Of a stretch of 64,000 nucleotides of DNA, positions 8,193 through 15,958 are shown in pieces. The position numbers and the translations under genes are program-made. Positions within the stretch are counted from its first letter, which is position 1. Every line of letters begins with the position of its first letter. The DNA comes from Streptomyces clavuligerus. Lineage in GTDB: Bacteria > Actinomycetota > Actinomycetes > Streptomycetales > Streptomycetaceae. The notes below the pieces were generated by a model, which saw only the letters and a program-made list of their open reading frames with translations, made no database searches and had not been told where the DNA came from. The DNA is taken from the NCBI RefSeq assembly GCF_005519465.1, contig NZ_CP027858.1:6497001-6561000 (forward strand), given 5' to 3'.

Positions 8193-9308
8193 ATGACGCC
8201 CGGCACGGCACGGCAGACGCCCGGCACGGCACGGCGGTGGACGACCTCCTGGGTGCCGCTCGTCGCGATCGTCGCGCTCGCCCTGGGCTGGGGCCGGGAG
8301 CTGCCCGGCTTCGCGCTGGCGCTCATCGGCCTCTGTCTGATCGGCGCCGTGCTCGCCGCCGTCCACCACGCCGAGGTCATCGCCCACCGGGTCGGCGAGC
8401 CCTTCGGCTCCCTGGTGCTCGCGGTCGCCGTCACCGTCATCGAGGTCGGGCTGATCGTCACCCTGATGGCGGAGGGCGGCGACAAGGCGTCCACCTACGC
8501 CCGCGACACCGTCTTCGCCGCCGTCATGATCACCTGCAATGGGATCGTGGGCATCTCCCTCCTCGTGGGCACCCTCCGCAACCGGGTCGCCGTCTTCAAC
8601 GCGGAGGGCTCCGGCGGCGCCCTCGCCACTGTGTGCACGCTCGCCACCATGACACTGGTGCTGCCCACCTTCACCACCAGCCACCCGGGGCTGGAGTTCA
8701 CCGGTGGGCAGCTCGCGTTCGCCGCCGTCTCGTCCCTGTGTCTGTACGCGCTGTTCGTCGGCGTGCAGACGGTGCGGCACCGCGACTACTTCCTCCCCGT
8801 GCGCACCGGCGCCGGGGAGTGCGGGCCCGACGACCACGCTCCGCCGCCCGGCGGCCGGGAGACCCTGTCGAGCGTGGTGCTGCTCGTCGTGGCGCTCATC
8901 GCCGTGGTCGGGAACGCCAAGCTCGTCTCGCCCGCCATCGAGGGCGCCGTGGACTCCGCCGGGCTGCCCAAGGCCGTCGTCGGTGTGGCGATCGCCCTGC
9001 TGGTCCTGTTGCCCGAGACCCTCGCGGCGGCCCGCGCCGCCCGCCGCAACCGGCTCCAGACCAGTCTCAACCTCGCCTACGGCTCCGCCATCGCGAGCAT
9101 CGGGCTGACGATCCCGTCGATCGCGCTGGCCTCGATCTGGCTGTCGGGGCCGCTGGTGCTGGGCGAGGACGCCGTCCATATGGTGCTGCTGGCGCTCACG
9201 GCCGTGGTCAGCGCCCTGACTGTCGTCCCGGGCCGGGCGACCCTGCTCCAGGGCGGGGTGCACCTGGCGCTCTTCGCGGCCTTCGTCTTCCTGTCCTTCA
9301 GCCCCTGA
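8193..9308 (+). CDS. ChaA-like calcium/cation:proton antiporter
   Basis: A 371-residue integral membrane protein of the CaCA superfamily with about ten hydrophobic segments. The alpha-1 signature is the ChaA type: HHAEVIAHRVGEPFGSLVLA followed by VTVIEVGLI. The second alpha-repeat contains VLLPETLAAARAARRN and YGSAIASIGLTIPS. E. coli ChaA exports Ca2+/Na+/K+ against protons; the ion here is not determined. The start ATG at 8193 has no strong ribosome-binding site and is 88 bases after the synthetase stop, so it may be a separate unit. Confidence 0.88.
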   Translation: MTPGTARQTPGTARRWTTSWVPLVAIVALALGWGRELPGFALALIGLCLIGAVLAAVHHAEVIAHRVGEPFGSLVLAVAVTVIEVGLIVTLMAEGGDKASTYARDTVFAAVMITCNGIVGISLLVGTLRNRVAVFNAEGSGGALATVCTLATMTLVLPTFTTSHPGLEFTGGQLAFAAVSSLCLYALFVGVQTVRHRDYFLPVRTGAGECGPDDHAPPPGGRETLSSVVLLVVALIAVVGNAKLVSPAIEGAVDSAGLPKAVVGVAIALLVLLPETLAAARAARRNRLQTSLNLAYGSAIASIGLTIPSIALASIWLSGPLVLGEDAVHMVLLALTAVVSALTVVPGRATLLQGGVHLALFAAFVFLSFSP

Positions 9309-9407
9309 GCCGCCGCGCTCCCGCCGCCGCACCCCCGGCGTCCCGCGCCCCCTGAGCCGCCGCGTTTCCCGCCCCCCGCGCCGCCGCACCCCCGGCGTCC
9401 CGCGCCG
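9302..9407. repeat. Imperfect tandem repeat at the end of the antiporter gene
   Basis: Two units of about 47 and 58 bases. Both start with CCCCTGAGCCGCCGCG and share a 25-base core beginning CGCCGCACCCCCGGC. The antiporter stop codon lies inside the first unit. The rest of 9309-9697 is GC-rich and I see no gene in it. Confidence 0.7.
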
Positions 9408-9697
9408 CGGAGCCGCCGGGTGCCGGGTCCGGCGCGGCTTCGGCCCCGGGTCCGGCGCGTTCCTCCGCACGGGTGAAATCACGGCGCACCACCGGGTGTC
9501 CTCCCGGGCCCGTCCCTCCCCCGCCCTCCTCCGGGGACGGCCCCGCAGGACGTCCGGGACCCGGGCGCCGGACCGCCGCCGGCGTCCGGGCGCGGTGCCT
9601 TCGGCCGCCCCGCGCGGGTCCGGGCGCGGCGCCTCCGACGCGCCCGGACGGACCGGCACCATTGCCGAGGCCACCTCGGGCGGGCAACGATCGGGTC

Positions 9698-11005
9698 ATG
9701 CCGAAGTTCACCGCATACGACGGTACGGAACTCGCCTACCACCTGAAAGGGGCGGGGGAGCCGCTGATCTGTCTGTCCGGAGGCCCCGTACGCGCCGCCG
9801 CCTACTACGGCACGCTCGGCGGCCTGGACGCCCACCACCGGCTGGTCCTGCTGGATCTGCGCGGCACCGGGGGCTCCGCGGAACCGGTCGATCCGCAGAC
9901 CTGCCGCTGGGACCGCCAGACGGACGACATCGAGGCCCTGCGCGAGCATCTGGGACTGGACCGGGTCCATCTGCTGGCCCACTCCGCCTCCGGGAATCTG
10001 GCCACCCTCTACGCCGCCCGGCACCCGCAGCGCGTGCGCTCCCTGACCCTGATCGCCCCCGGCACCCGCCCCGGTGAGACCGGACCGGACCAGGACGGGA
10101 CGGTCCGGCACGCGGACGGCTTCGACCCCGGGCCCTCCCGGGCCGCCCTGGCCGTCCTCCAGGCCCCCGTGCTGGTCCTCACCGCGAACCGGGACGGCCG
10201 CCCCCGCCCGGCCCGCGCCGCCGACCTCGCCCCGCTCTTCCCCTACGACGGCCGCGCCGATGTGCACCACCCCTGGCTGGACGACCCCGGCGGCTTCGTG
10301 CGGTCCGTACGGGCCTTCCTGGCCCCGGACATCAGCGAGCTGGACGCGGACGGGGTCCGGCTCGCCTACCGCGTCTGGGGGGACCCCGGCGCGCCCCCGG
10401 TCGTCCTCGTCCACGGCCGGGGCGGCAGCGGCGCGGGCTGGACCGCCGTCGCCGAACGGCTCGCCGCCACCCGCCGGGTCTACGCGTTCGACTTCGGCGG
10501 CCACGGCCTCAGCGACTGGCCCGGCGCCTACGGCTTCCCCCGGTTACGGAACGAGCTGAGCGCGTTCATCCGGGGCCTCGGCCTGGACAGCGTCGACGTC
10601 GTCGGGCACTCCATGGGGGGCTTCGCGGCGCTGCTGCTGGCCCAGGAGGAACCCGAGCTGGTGGACCGGCTGGTGATGGAGGACCCGCCGCCGCCGTTCC
10701 CGCCCGCCGAACCCCTGCCCACCTGGCACGAGGACGGTGAACCGGGCTACGACTGGCGGATGTTCGCCCGGATCGACGCCGAGCTGAACGACCCCGACCC
10801 GCTCTGGACCGAGCGGCTGTCCGCGGTCGAGGCCCGCACCCTCGTCATCGGCGGCGGTCCGCGCAGCCCGATCGACCAGGACGGGCTGGCCCGGATGGCC
10901 GGGCTGATCCCGGGGGCGCGGCTGGTGACCGTGGACGCCGGACACCGCATCCACGAGAAGTACCCGGACGCGTTCCTGGACGCGCTGCGGGAGTTCGGCA
11001 TCTGA
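9698..11005 (+). CDS. Tandem alpha/beta hydrolase (two fused hydrolase domains)
   Basis: A 435-residue protein made of two alpha/beta-hydrolase domains. Domain 1 (about 1-210) runs from DGTELAYH through the nucleophile elbow HLLAHSASGN and goes directly to QAPVLVLTANRDG with almost no cap; its elbow is A-H-S-A-S instead of G-x-S-x-G. Domain 2 (about 215-435) has DGVRLAYRVWGD, an oxyanion segment LVHGRGG, a canonical GHSMGG nucleophile, TLVIGGG and a C-terminal VDAGHRIH carrying the catalytic His. Domain 2 is probably the active esterase or hydrolase; domain 1 may be degenerate. Codon 283 is TTA (10544-10546), so translation probably depends on the bldA tRNA. No strong ribosome-binding site precedes ATG 9698. 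Confidence 0.85.
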   Translation: MPKFTAYDGTELAYHLKGAGEPLICLSGGPVRAAAYYGTLGGLDAHHRLVLLDLRGTGGSAEPVDPQTCRWDRQTDDIEALREHLGLDRVHLLAHSASGNLATLYAARHPQRVRSLTLIAPGTRPGETGPDQDGTVRHADGFDPGPSRAALAVLQAPVLVLTANRDGRPRPARAADLAPLFPYDGRADVHHPWLDDPGGFVRSVRAFLAPDISELDADGVRLAYRVWGDPGAPPVVLVHGRGGSGAGWTAVAERLAATRRVYAFDFGGHGLSDWPGAYGFPRLRNELSAFIRGLGLDSVDVVGHSMGGFAALLLAQEEPELVDRLVMEDPPPPFPPAEPLPTWHEDGEPGYDWRMFARIDAELNDPDPLWTERLSAVEARTLVIGGGPRSPIDQDGLARMAGLIPGARLVTVDAGHRIHEKYPDAFLDALREFGI

Positions 11006-11017
11006 CCGCCGTCCGGC

Positions 11018-11048
11018 CCCGGCCCCCGTCGTGCGGCCGGGGGCCGGG
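11018..11048. terminator. GC-rich hairpin between convergent genes
   Basis: CCCGGCCCCC and GGGGGCCGGG arms (10 bp) with an 11-base loop, located between the ends of the convergent tandem hydrolase and acyl-CoA synthetase genes. No U-tract, as is usual in Streptomyces. Confidence 0.6.
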
Positions 11049-11060
11049 CGTCCGGACCGT

Positions 11061-12698
11061 TCAGCCCCGGTCCGCCGCCCCGGTCGCCACCGTCACCGCC
11101 CAGCGGTAGTCCGCCTTGCCGCTCGGCGAGCGCCGGATCTCCGGAACGGTCACGAGCCGGCGGGGGATCTTGTACCCGGCGAGCCGGGCCCGGCAGTGCC
11201 GCTGGATCTCCTCCAGCGTCGGCGGCTCCGCCCCCGCCCGGGGCTGCACCACGGCCGCCACATGGTTCCCCCAGGTCGCGTCGGGCACCCCCGCCACCAG
11301 GGCGTCGTACACATCGGGATGGGCCTTGAGCGCCTGCTCGACCTCCTCGGGGTACACCTTCTCGCCCCCGGTGTTGATGCACTGCGAGCCCCGCCCCAGG
11401 ACGGTGACGACCCCGTCCGCGCCCACCGTCCCCATGTCGCCCAGCAGCACCCAGCGCTCGCCGTCCCGCTCGAAGAACGTCTCCGCCGTCTTCTCCGGGT
11501 CGTTGTAGTAGCCGAGCGGGACATGGCCCCGCTGGGCGATCCGGCCCGGCTCCCCGGGGGCGACCGGGCCGTGGGTCACCGGGTCCACCACCGCCGTCCG
11601 GGCGTTGACCTCGACCCGGAAGCCCCGCTCCGGGCCCGCGTCCCCGGTGGCCGTCCCATTGAAACCGGACTCCGAGGAACCGAAGTTGTTGATCAGCCGG
11701 ACCCGGGGTGCCAGCTCCGCGAACTGCGCGCGCACCGTCTCCGACAGGATCGCGCCCGAGGACGACACGGTGAACAGCGAGGAGAGGTCGGTGCCCCGCA
11801 TCGGCCCGCGCAGCGCGTCCACCAGGGGCCGCAGCATCGCGTCCCCGACCAGCGACATCGCGCTGACCCGCTCCTTCTCGACGGTCCGCAGCACGTCCTG
11901 GGGGGAGAACCGGCGGTGCAGCGCGATCCGCTGCCCGTAGTGGAGTCCGATCAGCGCCGTCATGGCCGCGGTGCCGTGCATCAGCGGCGGGGTGGGGAAG
12001 AACGTGAGCCCCGCGCCGCCCGCCGCGACCCGTTCGGCCAGCTCACCGGGGGTACGGACGGGCTCGCCCGTCGGCGCGCCGCCGCCCAGTCCGGAGAAGA
12101 ACAGATCCTCCTGACGCCACATCACCCCCTTGGGCATTCCGGTGGTGCCGCCGGTGCAGATGAGGAACAGGTCGTCGCCCGAGCGCACGGCGAAGCCGCG
12201 CTCCGGCGGGGCCGCGGCCGTCGCCTCCGCGAAGGGGACCGCGGACCCGGCGGGGCCGCCGGACGATGCCCCCGCCCCCGGGTGCCCCACCCGTACCAGA
12301 TGCCGCAGCCGTTCCGTCCGCGGCAGCGCCCCCGCGACCCGGTCGGTGAACTCGGCGTCGAAGACCAGCCCCACGAGGTCGGTGTCCCGGTAGAGATGGG
12401 CCAGCTCGTCCTCGACATAGCGGTAGTTGACATTGACCGGGACGATCCGCGCCTTGAGGCAGCCGTAGAGGGTCTGGACGTACTCGACGCCGTTGTAGAG
12501 GTGGAGGCCCACATGTTCGCCCGGCCCGATCCCGGCCCCGGTGAGATGGTGGGCGACCCGGTTGGCGGCGGCGTCCAGCTCCGCGTAGGTCAGCCGGCGC
12601 TCGGCCCCGGTGCCGGGGAGGTCGAGGCAGACCAGGGCTTCCCGCTCCGGGGCCGCGTCCACGACCGACTCGAACAGGTCCGCAAGGTTGTACTCCAC
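11061..12698 (-). CDS. Acyl-CoA synthetase (FadD-type)
   Basis: A 545-residue ANL enzyme. Motifs are LICTGGTTGMPKGVMW (AMP/P-loop), NNFGSSESGFNG (A5), LLGDMGTVGADG with RGSQCINTGGEKVYPEEVE, and the C-terminal SPSGKADYRW carrying the catalytic Lys. The TGGTTGMPKGVMW form resembles mycobacterial steroid-side-chain ligases such as FadD19 more than housekeeping synthetases. The GTG at 12698 was chosen because VEYNLADLFE begins the conserved N-terminus and GGGAGG lies close upstream; reading further upstream gives only a low-complexity Arg/Gly/Ala tail. It is divergent from the crotonase/DUF35/thiolase operon with a shared putative operator, which suggests a common pathway. Confidence 0.9.
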   Translation of the reverse strand: MEYNLADLFESVVDAAPEREALVCLDLPGTGAERRLTYAELDAAANRVAHHLTGAGIGPGEHVGLHLYNGVEYVQTLYGCLKARIVPVNVNYRYVEDELAHLYRDTDLVGLVFDAEFTDRVAGALPRTERLRHLVRVGHPGAGASSGGPAGSAVPFAEATAAAPPERGFAVRSGDDLFLICTGGTTGMPKGVMWRQEDLFFSGLGGGAPTGEPVRTPGELAERVAAGGAGLTFFPTPPLMHGTAAMTALIGLHYGQRIALHRRFSPQDVLRTVEKERVSAMSLVGDAMLRPLVDALRGPMRGTDLSSLFTVSSSGAILSETVRAQFAELAPRVRLINNFGSSESGFNGTATGDAGPERGFRVEVNARTAVVDPVTHGPVAPGEPGRIAQRGHVPLGYYNDPEKTAETFFERDGERWVLLGDMGTVGADGVVTVLGRGSQCINTGGEKVYPEEVEQALKAHPDVYDALVAGVPDATWGNHVAAVVQPRAGAEPPTLEEIQRHCRARLAGYKIPRRLVTVPEIRRSPSGKADYRWAVTVATGAADRG

Positions 12699-12802
12699 CG
12701 GCCCTCCCGTTGCTCCTCGTCCGGTCCGCCCGGCGGGCGCCGGGGCCCGGCCGCCATTAGAGCGCCGACGGCCGTACGGGGGAAGGGGCCCGGCGAACAA
12801 AA

Positions 12803-12818
12803 CTGACTGTGCGTCAGA
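12803..12818 (-). promoter_or_regulatory. Putative TetR-type operator in divergent synthetase/crotonase promoter
   Basis: Read on the minus strand it is TCTGACGCACAGTCAG, a CTGAC-N5-GTCAG dyad nearly identical to the site at 5387-5403. It lies 105 bases from the synthetase GTG and 64 bases from the crotonase ATG, so one regulator could control both directions. Confidence 0.6.
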
Positions 12819-12881
12819 AAACTATTGAACCTCGGCCGACCCTCCTGCAACCTGTTCTCGATCCGGGAGGGGAGTCCGCAC

Positions 12882-13862
12882 ATGCCGCAGACCGCAGGAC
12901 AGCCGTCACCGCCGCCGGAACCGGCACACCCGTCACCGTCGCCACAAGCGTCACCGCACTCGGCGGCACCGCCGTCACCGCGGTCGGCGGCACCGCCACC
13001 GCCGCGGCCCGGGGAACCGCCGGAGCCCCCCGACACCACCCCGGCCCCCCGGGCCGCCGGGACCGAACATCTGACCGTCCGCCGTACGGGTGCCACCCTG
13101 GTGATCACCCTCAACCGGCCCGAGGCCCGCAACGCGCTCTCGCTGCCCATGCTCGTCGGCCTGTACGACGCCTGGCAGGAGGCCGACGCCACCGACGCCG
13201 TCCGCTCGATCGTGCTCACCGGCGCGGGCGGCGCCTTCTGCGCCGGGATGGACCTCAAGGCCCTCGCCGCGAGCGGGACGGGTGGCCTCACCGGCCAGGG
13301 CTACCGGGACCGCATGGACGCCGACCCCGATCTGCACTGGAAGGCACTGCTCCGCCACCACCGGCCCCGGAAACCGGTCGTCGCCGCCGTCGAGGGCCCC
13401 TGTGTGGCGGGCGGCACCGAGATCCTCCAGGGCACCGACATCCGGGTCGCGGGCACGAGTGCCGTCTTCGGTCTCTACGAAGTCCGGCGCGGACTCTTCC
13501 CCATCGGCGGCTCCACCGTGCGCCTCCAGCGCCAGATCCCGCGCACCCACGCCCTGGAGATGCTGCTCACCGGCCGCCCCTACAGCGCGGAGGAGGCGCT
13601 GGCCATCGGGCTGATCGGCCATGTCGTCCCCGACGGCACCGCACTGGACCGGGCCCTCGCCATCGCCGCGCAGATCAACGCCTGCGGCCCGCTGGCCGTC
13701 GAGGCGATCAAGGCATCCGTCTACGAGACCGCCGAACTGACCGAGACCGAGGGGCTCGCCGCCGAGCTGGAACGCGGCCGGCCCGTCTTCGCCACCGAGG
13801 ACGCCCGGGAGGGCGCCCGCGCCTTCGCCGAGAAGCGCGACCCGGTCTACCGGCGCGCCTGA
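12882..13862 (+). CDS. Enoyl-CoA hydratase/isomerase (crotonase) with Pro/Ser-rich N-terminal extension
   Basis: A 326-residue crotonase-fold protein. The core starts at about residue 62 (LTVRRTGATLVITLNRPEARN). It has the oxyanion-hole segment GAFCAGMDLKALA and VEGPCVAGGTEILQGTDIRV. The position equivalent to Glu144 of rat hydratase falls in EVRRGLFP. The first 60 residues are a Pro/Ser/Ala-rich tail unusual for this family. A strong GGGAGGGGAG precedes ATG 12882, which supports translation of the tail. It begins an operon with the DUF35 and thiolase-like genes. It probably hydrates or isomerises an unsaturated acyl-CoA made by the divergent synthetase pathway. Confidence 0.9.
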   Translation: MPQTAGQPSPPPEPAHPSPSPQASPHSAAPPSPRSAAPPPPRPGEPPEPPDTTPAPRAAGTEHLTVRRTGATLVITLNRPEARNALSLPMLVGLYDAWQEADATDAVRSIVLTGAGGAFCAGMDLKALAASGTGGLTGQGYRDRMDADPDLHWKALLRHHRPRKPVVAAVEGPCVAGGTEILQGTDIRVAGTSAVFGLYEVRRGLFPIGGSTVRLQRQIPRTHALEMLLTGRPYSAEEALAIGLIGHVVPDGTALDRALAIAAQINACGPLAVEAIKASVYETAELTETEGLAAELERGRPVFATEDAREGARAFAEKRDPVYRRA

Positions 13863-13877
13863 CCCGAGGAGCCGACG

Positions 13878-14897
13878 ATGTCATCGACGCTGCGCGCCCC
13901 CGTCGTGGTGGAGTTCCCCTTCACCCGCTCCCTCGGACCCGTCCAGCGCGCCTTCCTCACCGGGCTGCGCGAACGCACCGTCCTCGGGGTCCGCACCGGC
14001 TCCGGCCGGGTGCTCGTCCCCCCGGTGGAGTACGACCCGGACACCGCCGAGGAGATCGGCGCACTCGTCCGGGTGGGCACCGCGGGGACCGTCACCACCT
14101 GGGCCTGGAACCCGGACCCCCGCCCCGGCCAGCCGCTGGACACCCCCTTCGCCTGGGTCCTGGTCCGGCTCGACGGCGCCGACACCGCGCTGCTGCACGT
14201 CCTCGACGCGCCCGGCCCCGAAGCCGTCCGCACCGGGCTGCGGGTCCGGGTCCGCTGGGCCGCCGAACGCACCGGAGCCATCACCGACATCGCCTGCTTC
14301 GAACCGGAACCCGAACCGGAAGCAGAAGCAGAAGCAGAAACGGAAATGGAAACGGAAGCGGAAGCGGCGCCGGAGCCCGTGCCGGGGACGGAGGACGGGG
14401 CGGCGGCCGTCCCCGTACCCCACGACGGCACCTTCCCCGACCCCGTCACCGGCATCGTCACCCCCGCCCGCCTCGACTACACCTACACCCCCGGCCGCGC
14501 CCAGAGCGCCCACCTCCACGCCCTCGCCGAACGGCGCATCACCGGCGAGCGCTGCCCCTCCTGCCGCAAGGTGTACGTACCGCCCCGGGGCGCCTGCCCC
14601 ACCTGCGGGGTCGCCACCACCGAGGAGGTGGCCACCGGCCCGCGCGGCACCGTCACCACCTACTGCGTCGTCAACATCAAGGCCCGCAACCTCGATATCG
14701 ACGTGCCCTATGTCTACGCCCACATCGCCCTGGACGGGGCCGACCTCCCCCTGCACGGCCGGATCGCGGGCATCCCCTGCGACCAGGTCCGCGTGGGGCT
14801 GCGGGTCGAACCCGTCTGGAAGCCCGGAGACCTCCACCCCGACCACTACCGGCCCACCGGCGAACCCGACGCCGACACCGGCGAGGAGATGCTGTGA
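13878..14897 (+). CDS. Double OB-fold DUF35 protein (ChsH2-like acyl-CoA-binding subunit)
   Basis: A 339-residue fusion of two DUF35 OB-fold modules. Module 1 (about 1-140) has the fold sequence GRVLVPPVEYDP but lacks the zinc-ribbon cysteines. An acidic linker rich in Glu, Ala and Pro (about 144-175) follows, encoded by a lower-GC GAA/GCA-rich tract. Module 2 (about 190-325) keeps the complete ribbon CPSCRKVYVPPRGACPTC. Such proteins bind CoA thioesters and partner thiolase-like lipid-transfer proteins, as ChsH2 does with Ltp2 in cholesterol side-chain cleavage. The next gene starts within this stop codon (GTGA overlap), consistent with a stoichiometric complex. Confidence 0.85.
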   Translation: MSSTLRAPVVVEFPFTRSLGPVQRAFLTGLRERTVLGVRTGSGRVLVPPVEYDPDTAEEIGALVRVGTAGTVTTWAWNPDPRPGQPLDTPFAWVLVRLDGADTALLHVLDAPGPEAVRTGLRVRVRWAAERTGAITDIACFEPEPEPEAEAEAETEMETEAEAAPEPVPGTEDGAAAVPVPHDGTFPDPVTGIVTPARLDYTYTPGRAQSAHLHALAERRITGERCPSCRKVYVPPRGACPTCGVATTEEVATGPRGTVTTYCVVNIKARNLDIDVPYVYAHIALDGADLPLHGRIAGIPCDQVRVGLRVEPVWKPGDLHPDHYRPTGEPDADTGEEML

Positions 14898-15958
14898 GCG
14901 GCGCCCCTAGGGAGGTGGCCGTCGTCGCCTTCGCCCAGAGCGACCACCGGCGCCGCACCGAGGACCTCTCCGAGGTCGAGATGGTCATGCCGGTGATCCA
15001 CCAGGTCCTGGACCGGACCGGGCTGCGCACCGGGGACATCGGCTTCACCTGCTCCGGCTCCTCCGACTATCTCGCGGGCCGCGCCTTCTCGTTCACCATG
15101 GCCCTGGACGGCGTGGGCGCCTGGCCGCCGATCTGCGAGTCCCATGTCGAGATGGACGGCGCCTGGGCCCTGTACGAGGCATGGGTGAAACTGCTGACCG
15201 GCGAGGCCGACACCGCGCTCGTCTACGCCTGGGGGAAGTCGTCCTCCGGCCCGCTGCGCGACGTCCTCACCCGCCAGCTCGACCCCTACTACACCGCCCC
15301 GCTGTGGCCGGACCCGATCGCGCTGGCCGCACTCCAGGCCCAGGCCCTCATCGACGCCGGGCTCACCGACGAGGACGCCCTCGCGGCGATCGGCGCCCGC
15401 AGCCGCGCCGACGCCGCCCACCACCCCCACGCCCAGCTCACGGGGGACGTCCCGCAGGGCGACCACATCGTCCGGCCGCTGCGCAGAGGGGACTGCCCGC
15501 CGATCGGGGACGGCGCCGCCGCGATGATCATCGCGGCCGGGCCGGGCGCCCGCCGGCTGTGCGCGCGCCCCGCCTGGCTCCGGGGCATGGACCACCGGAT
15601 CGAACCCCATGGCCTCGGGGTGCGCGACCTCACCGACTCGCCCTCCACCCGGCTGGCCGCCGAACGCGCGGGCGCCTTCACCCGGCCCGTCGACACGGCG
15701 GAGCTGCACGCGCCCTTCAGCTCCCAGGAGGTCGTGCTGCGCCGGGCCCTGGACCTGGGCCCCGAGGTCCGCGTCAACCCGTCCGGCGGAGCGCTCGCCG
15801 CCCATCCGCTGATGGCCGCCGGGCTGATCCGCGTCGGCGAGGCGGCGGCCCGCATCCACCGGGGGGACAGCGACCGCGCCCTCGCCCACGCCACCTCCGG
15901 ACCCTGCCTCCAGCAGAACCTCGTGGCCGTCCTGGAAGGAGACCCCCGTGACCGCTGA
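14894..15958 (+). CDS. Thiolase-fold lipid-transfer-type protein, copy 1
   Basis: A 354-residue SCP-x/Ltp-type thiolase. It keeps the fold landmarks FTCSGSSDYL, GDGAAAMIIA and [12 protein letters not shown], but the nucleophile-loop position reads ESHVEMDGAWAL, without the catalytic Cys expected in degradative thiolases. That pattern fits the Ltp2-like retro-aldolase branch or a structural partner. GTG 14894 overlaps the DUF35 stop, and the 3' end overlaps the next thiolase gene by 11 bases: tight coupling of DUF35, thiolase 1 and thiolase 2. Likely works as a complex on a CoA thioester. Aldolase activity is inferred, not shown. Confidence 0.85.
   Translation: MSGAPREVAVVAFAQSDHRRRTEDLSEVEMVMPVIHQVLDRTGLRTGDIGFTCSGSSDYLAGRAFSFTMALDGVGAWPPICESHVEMDGAWALYEAWVKLLTGEADTALVYAWGKSSSGPLRDVLTRQLDPYYTAPLWPDPIALAALQAQALIDAGLTDEDALAAIGARSRADAAHHPHAQLTGDVPQGDHIVRPLRRGDCPPIGDGAAAMIIAAGPGARRLCARPAWLRGMDHRIEPHGLGVRDLTDSPSTRLAAERAGAFTRPVDTAELHAPFSSQEVVLRRALDLGPEVRVNPSGGALAAHPLMAAGLIRVGEAAARIHRGDSDRALAHATSGPCLQQNLVAVLEGDPRDR

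Noticed and set aside
5399..8494. A minus-strand open frame of over 1000 codons opposite the nitronate monooxygenase and acyl-CoA synthetase genes
   Set aside because: High-GC codon bias keeps antisense frames open. Its translation is Gly/Val/Asp/Arg low-complexity with no domain, while the plus strand holds two well-conserved enzymes.
11031..12806. A long plus-strand open frame antisense to the FadD-type synthetase
   Set aside because: Shadow of the real gene; no family features and no initiation site, whereas the minus strand has all ANL motifs.
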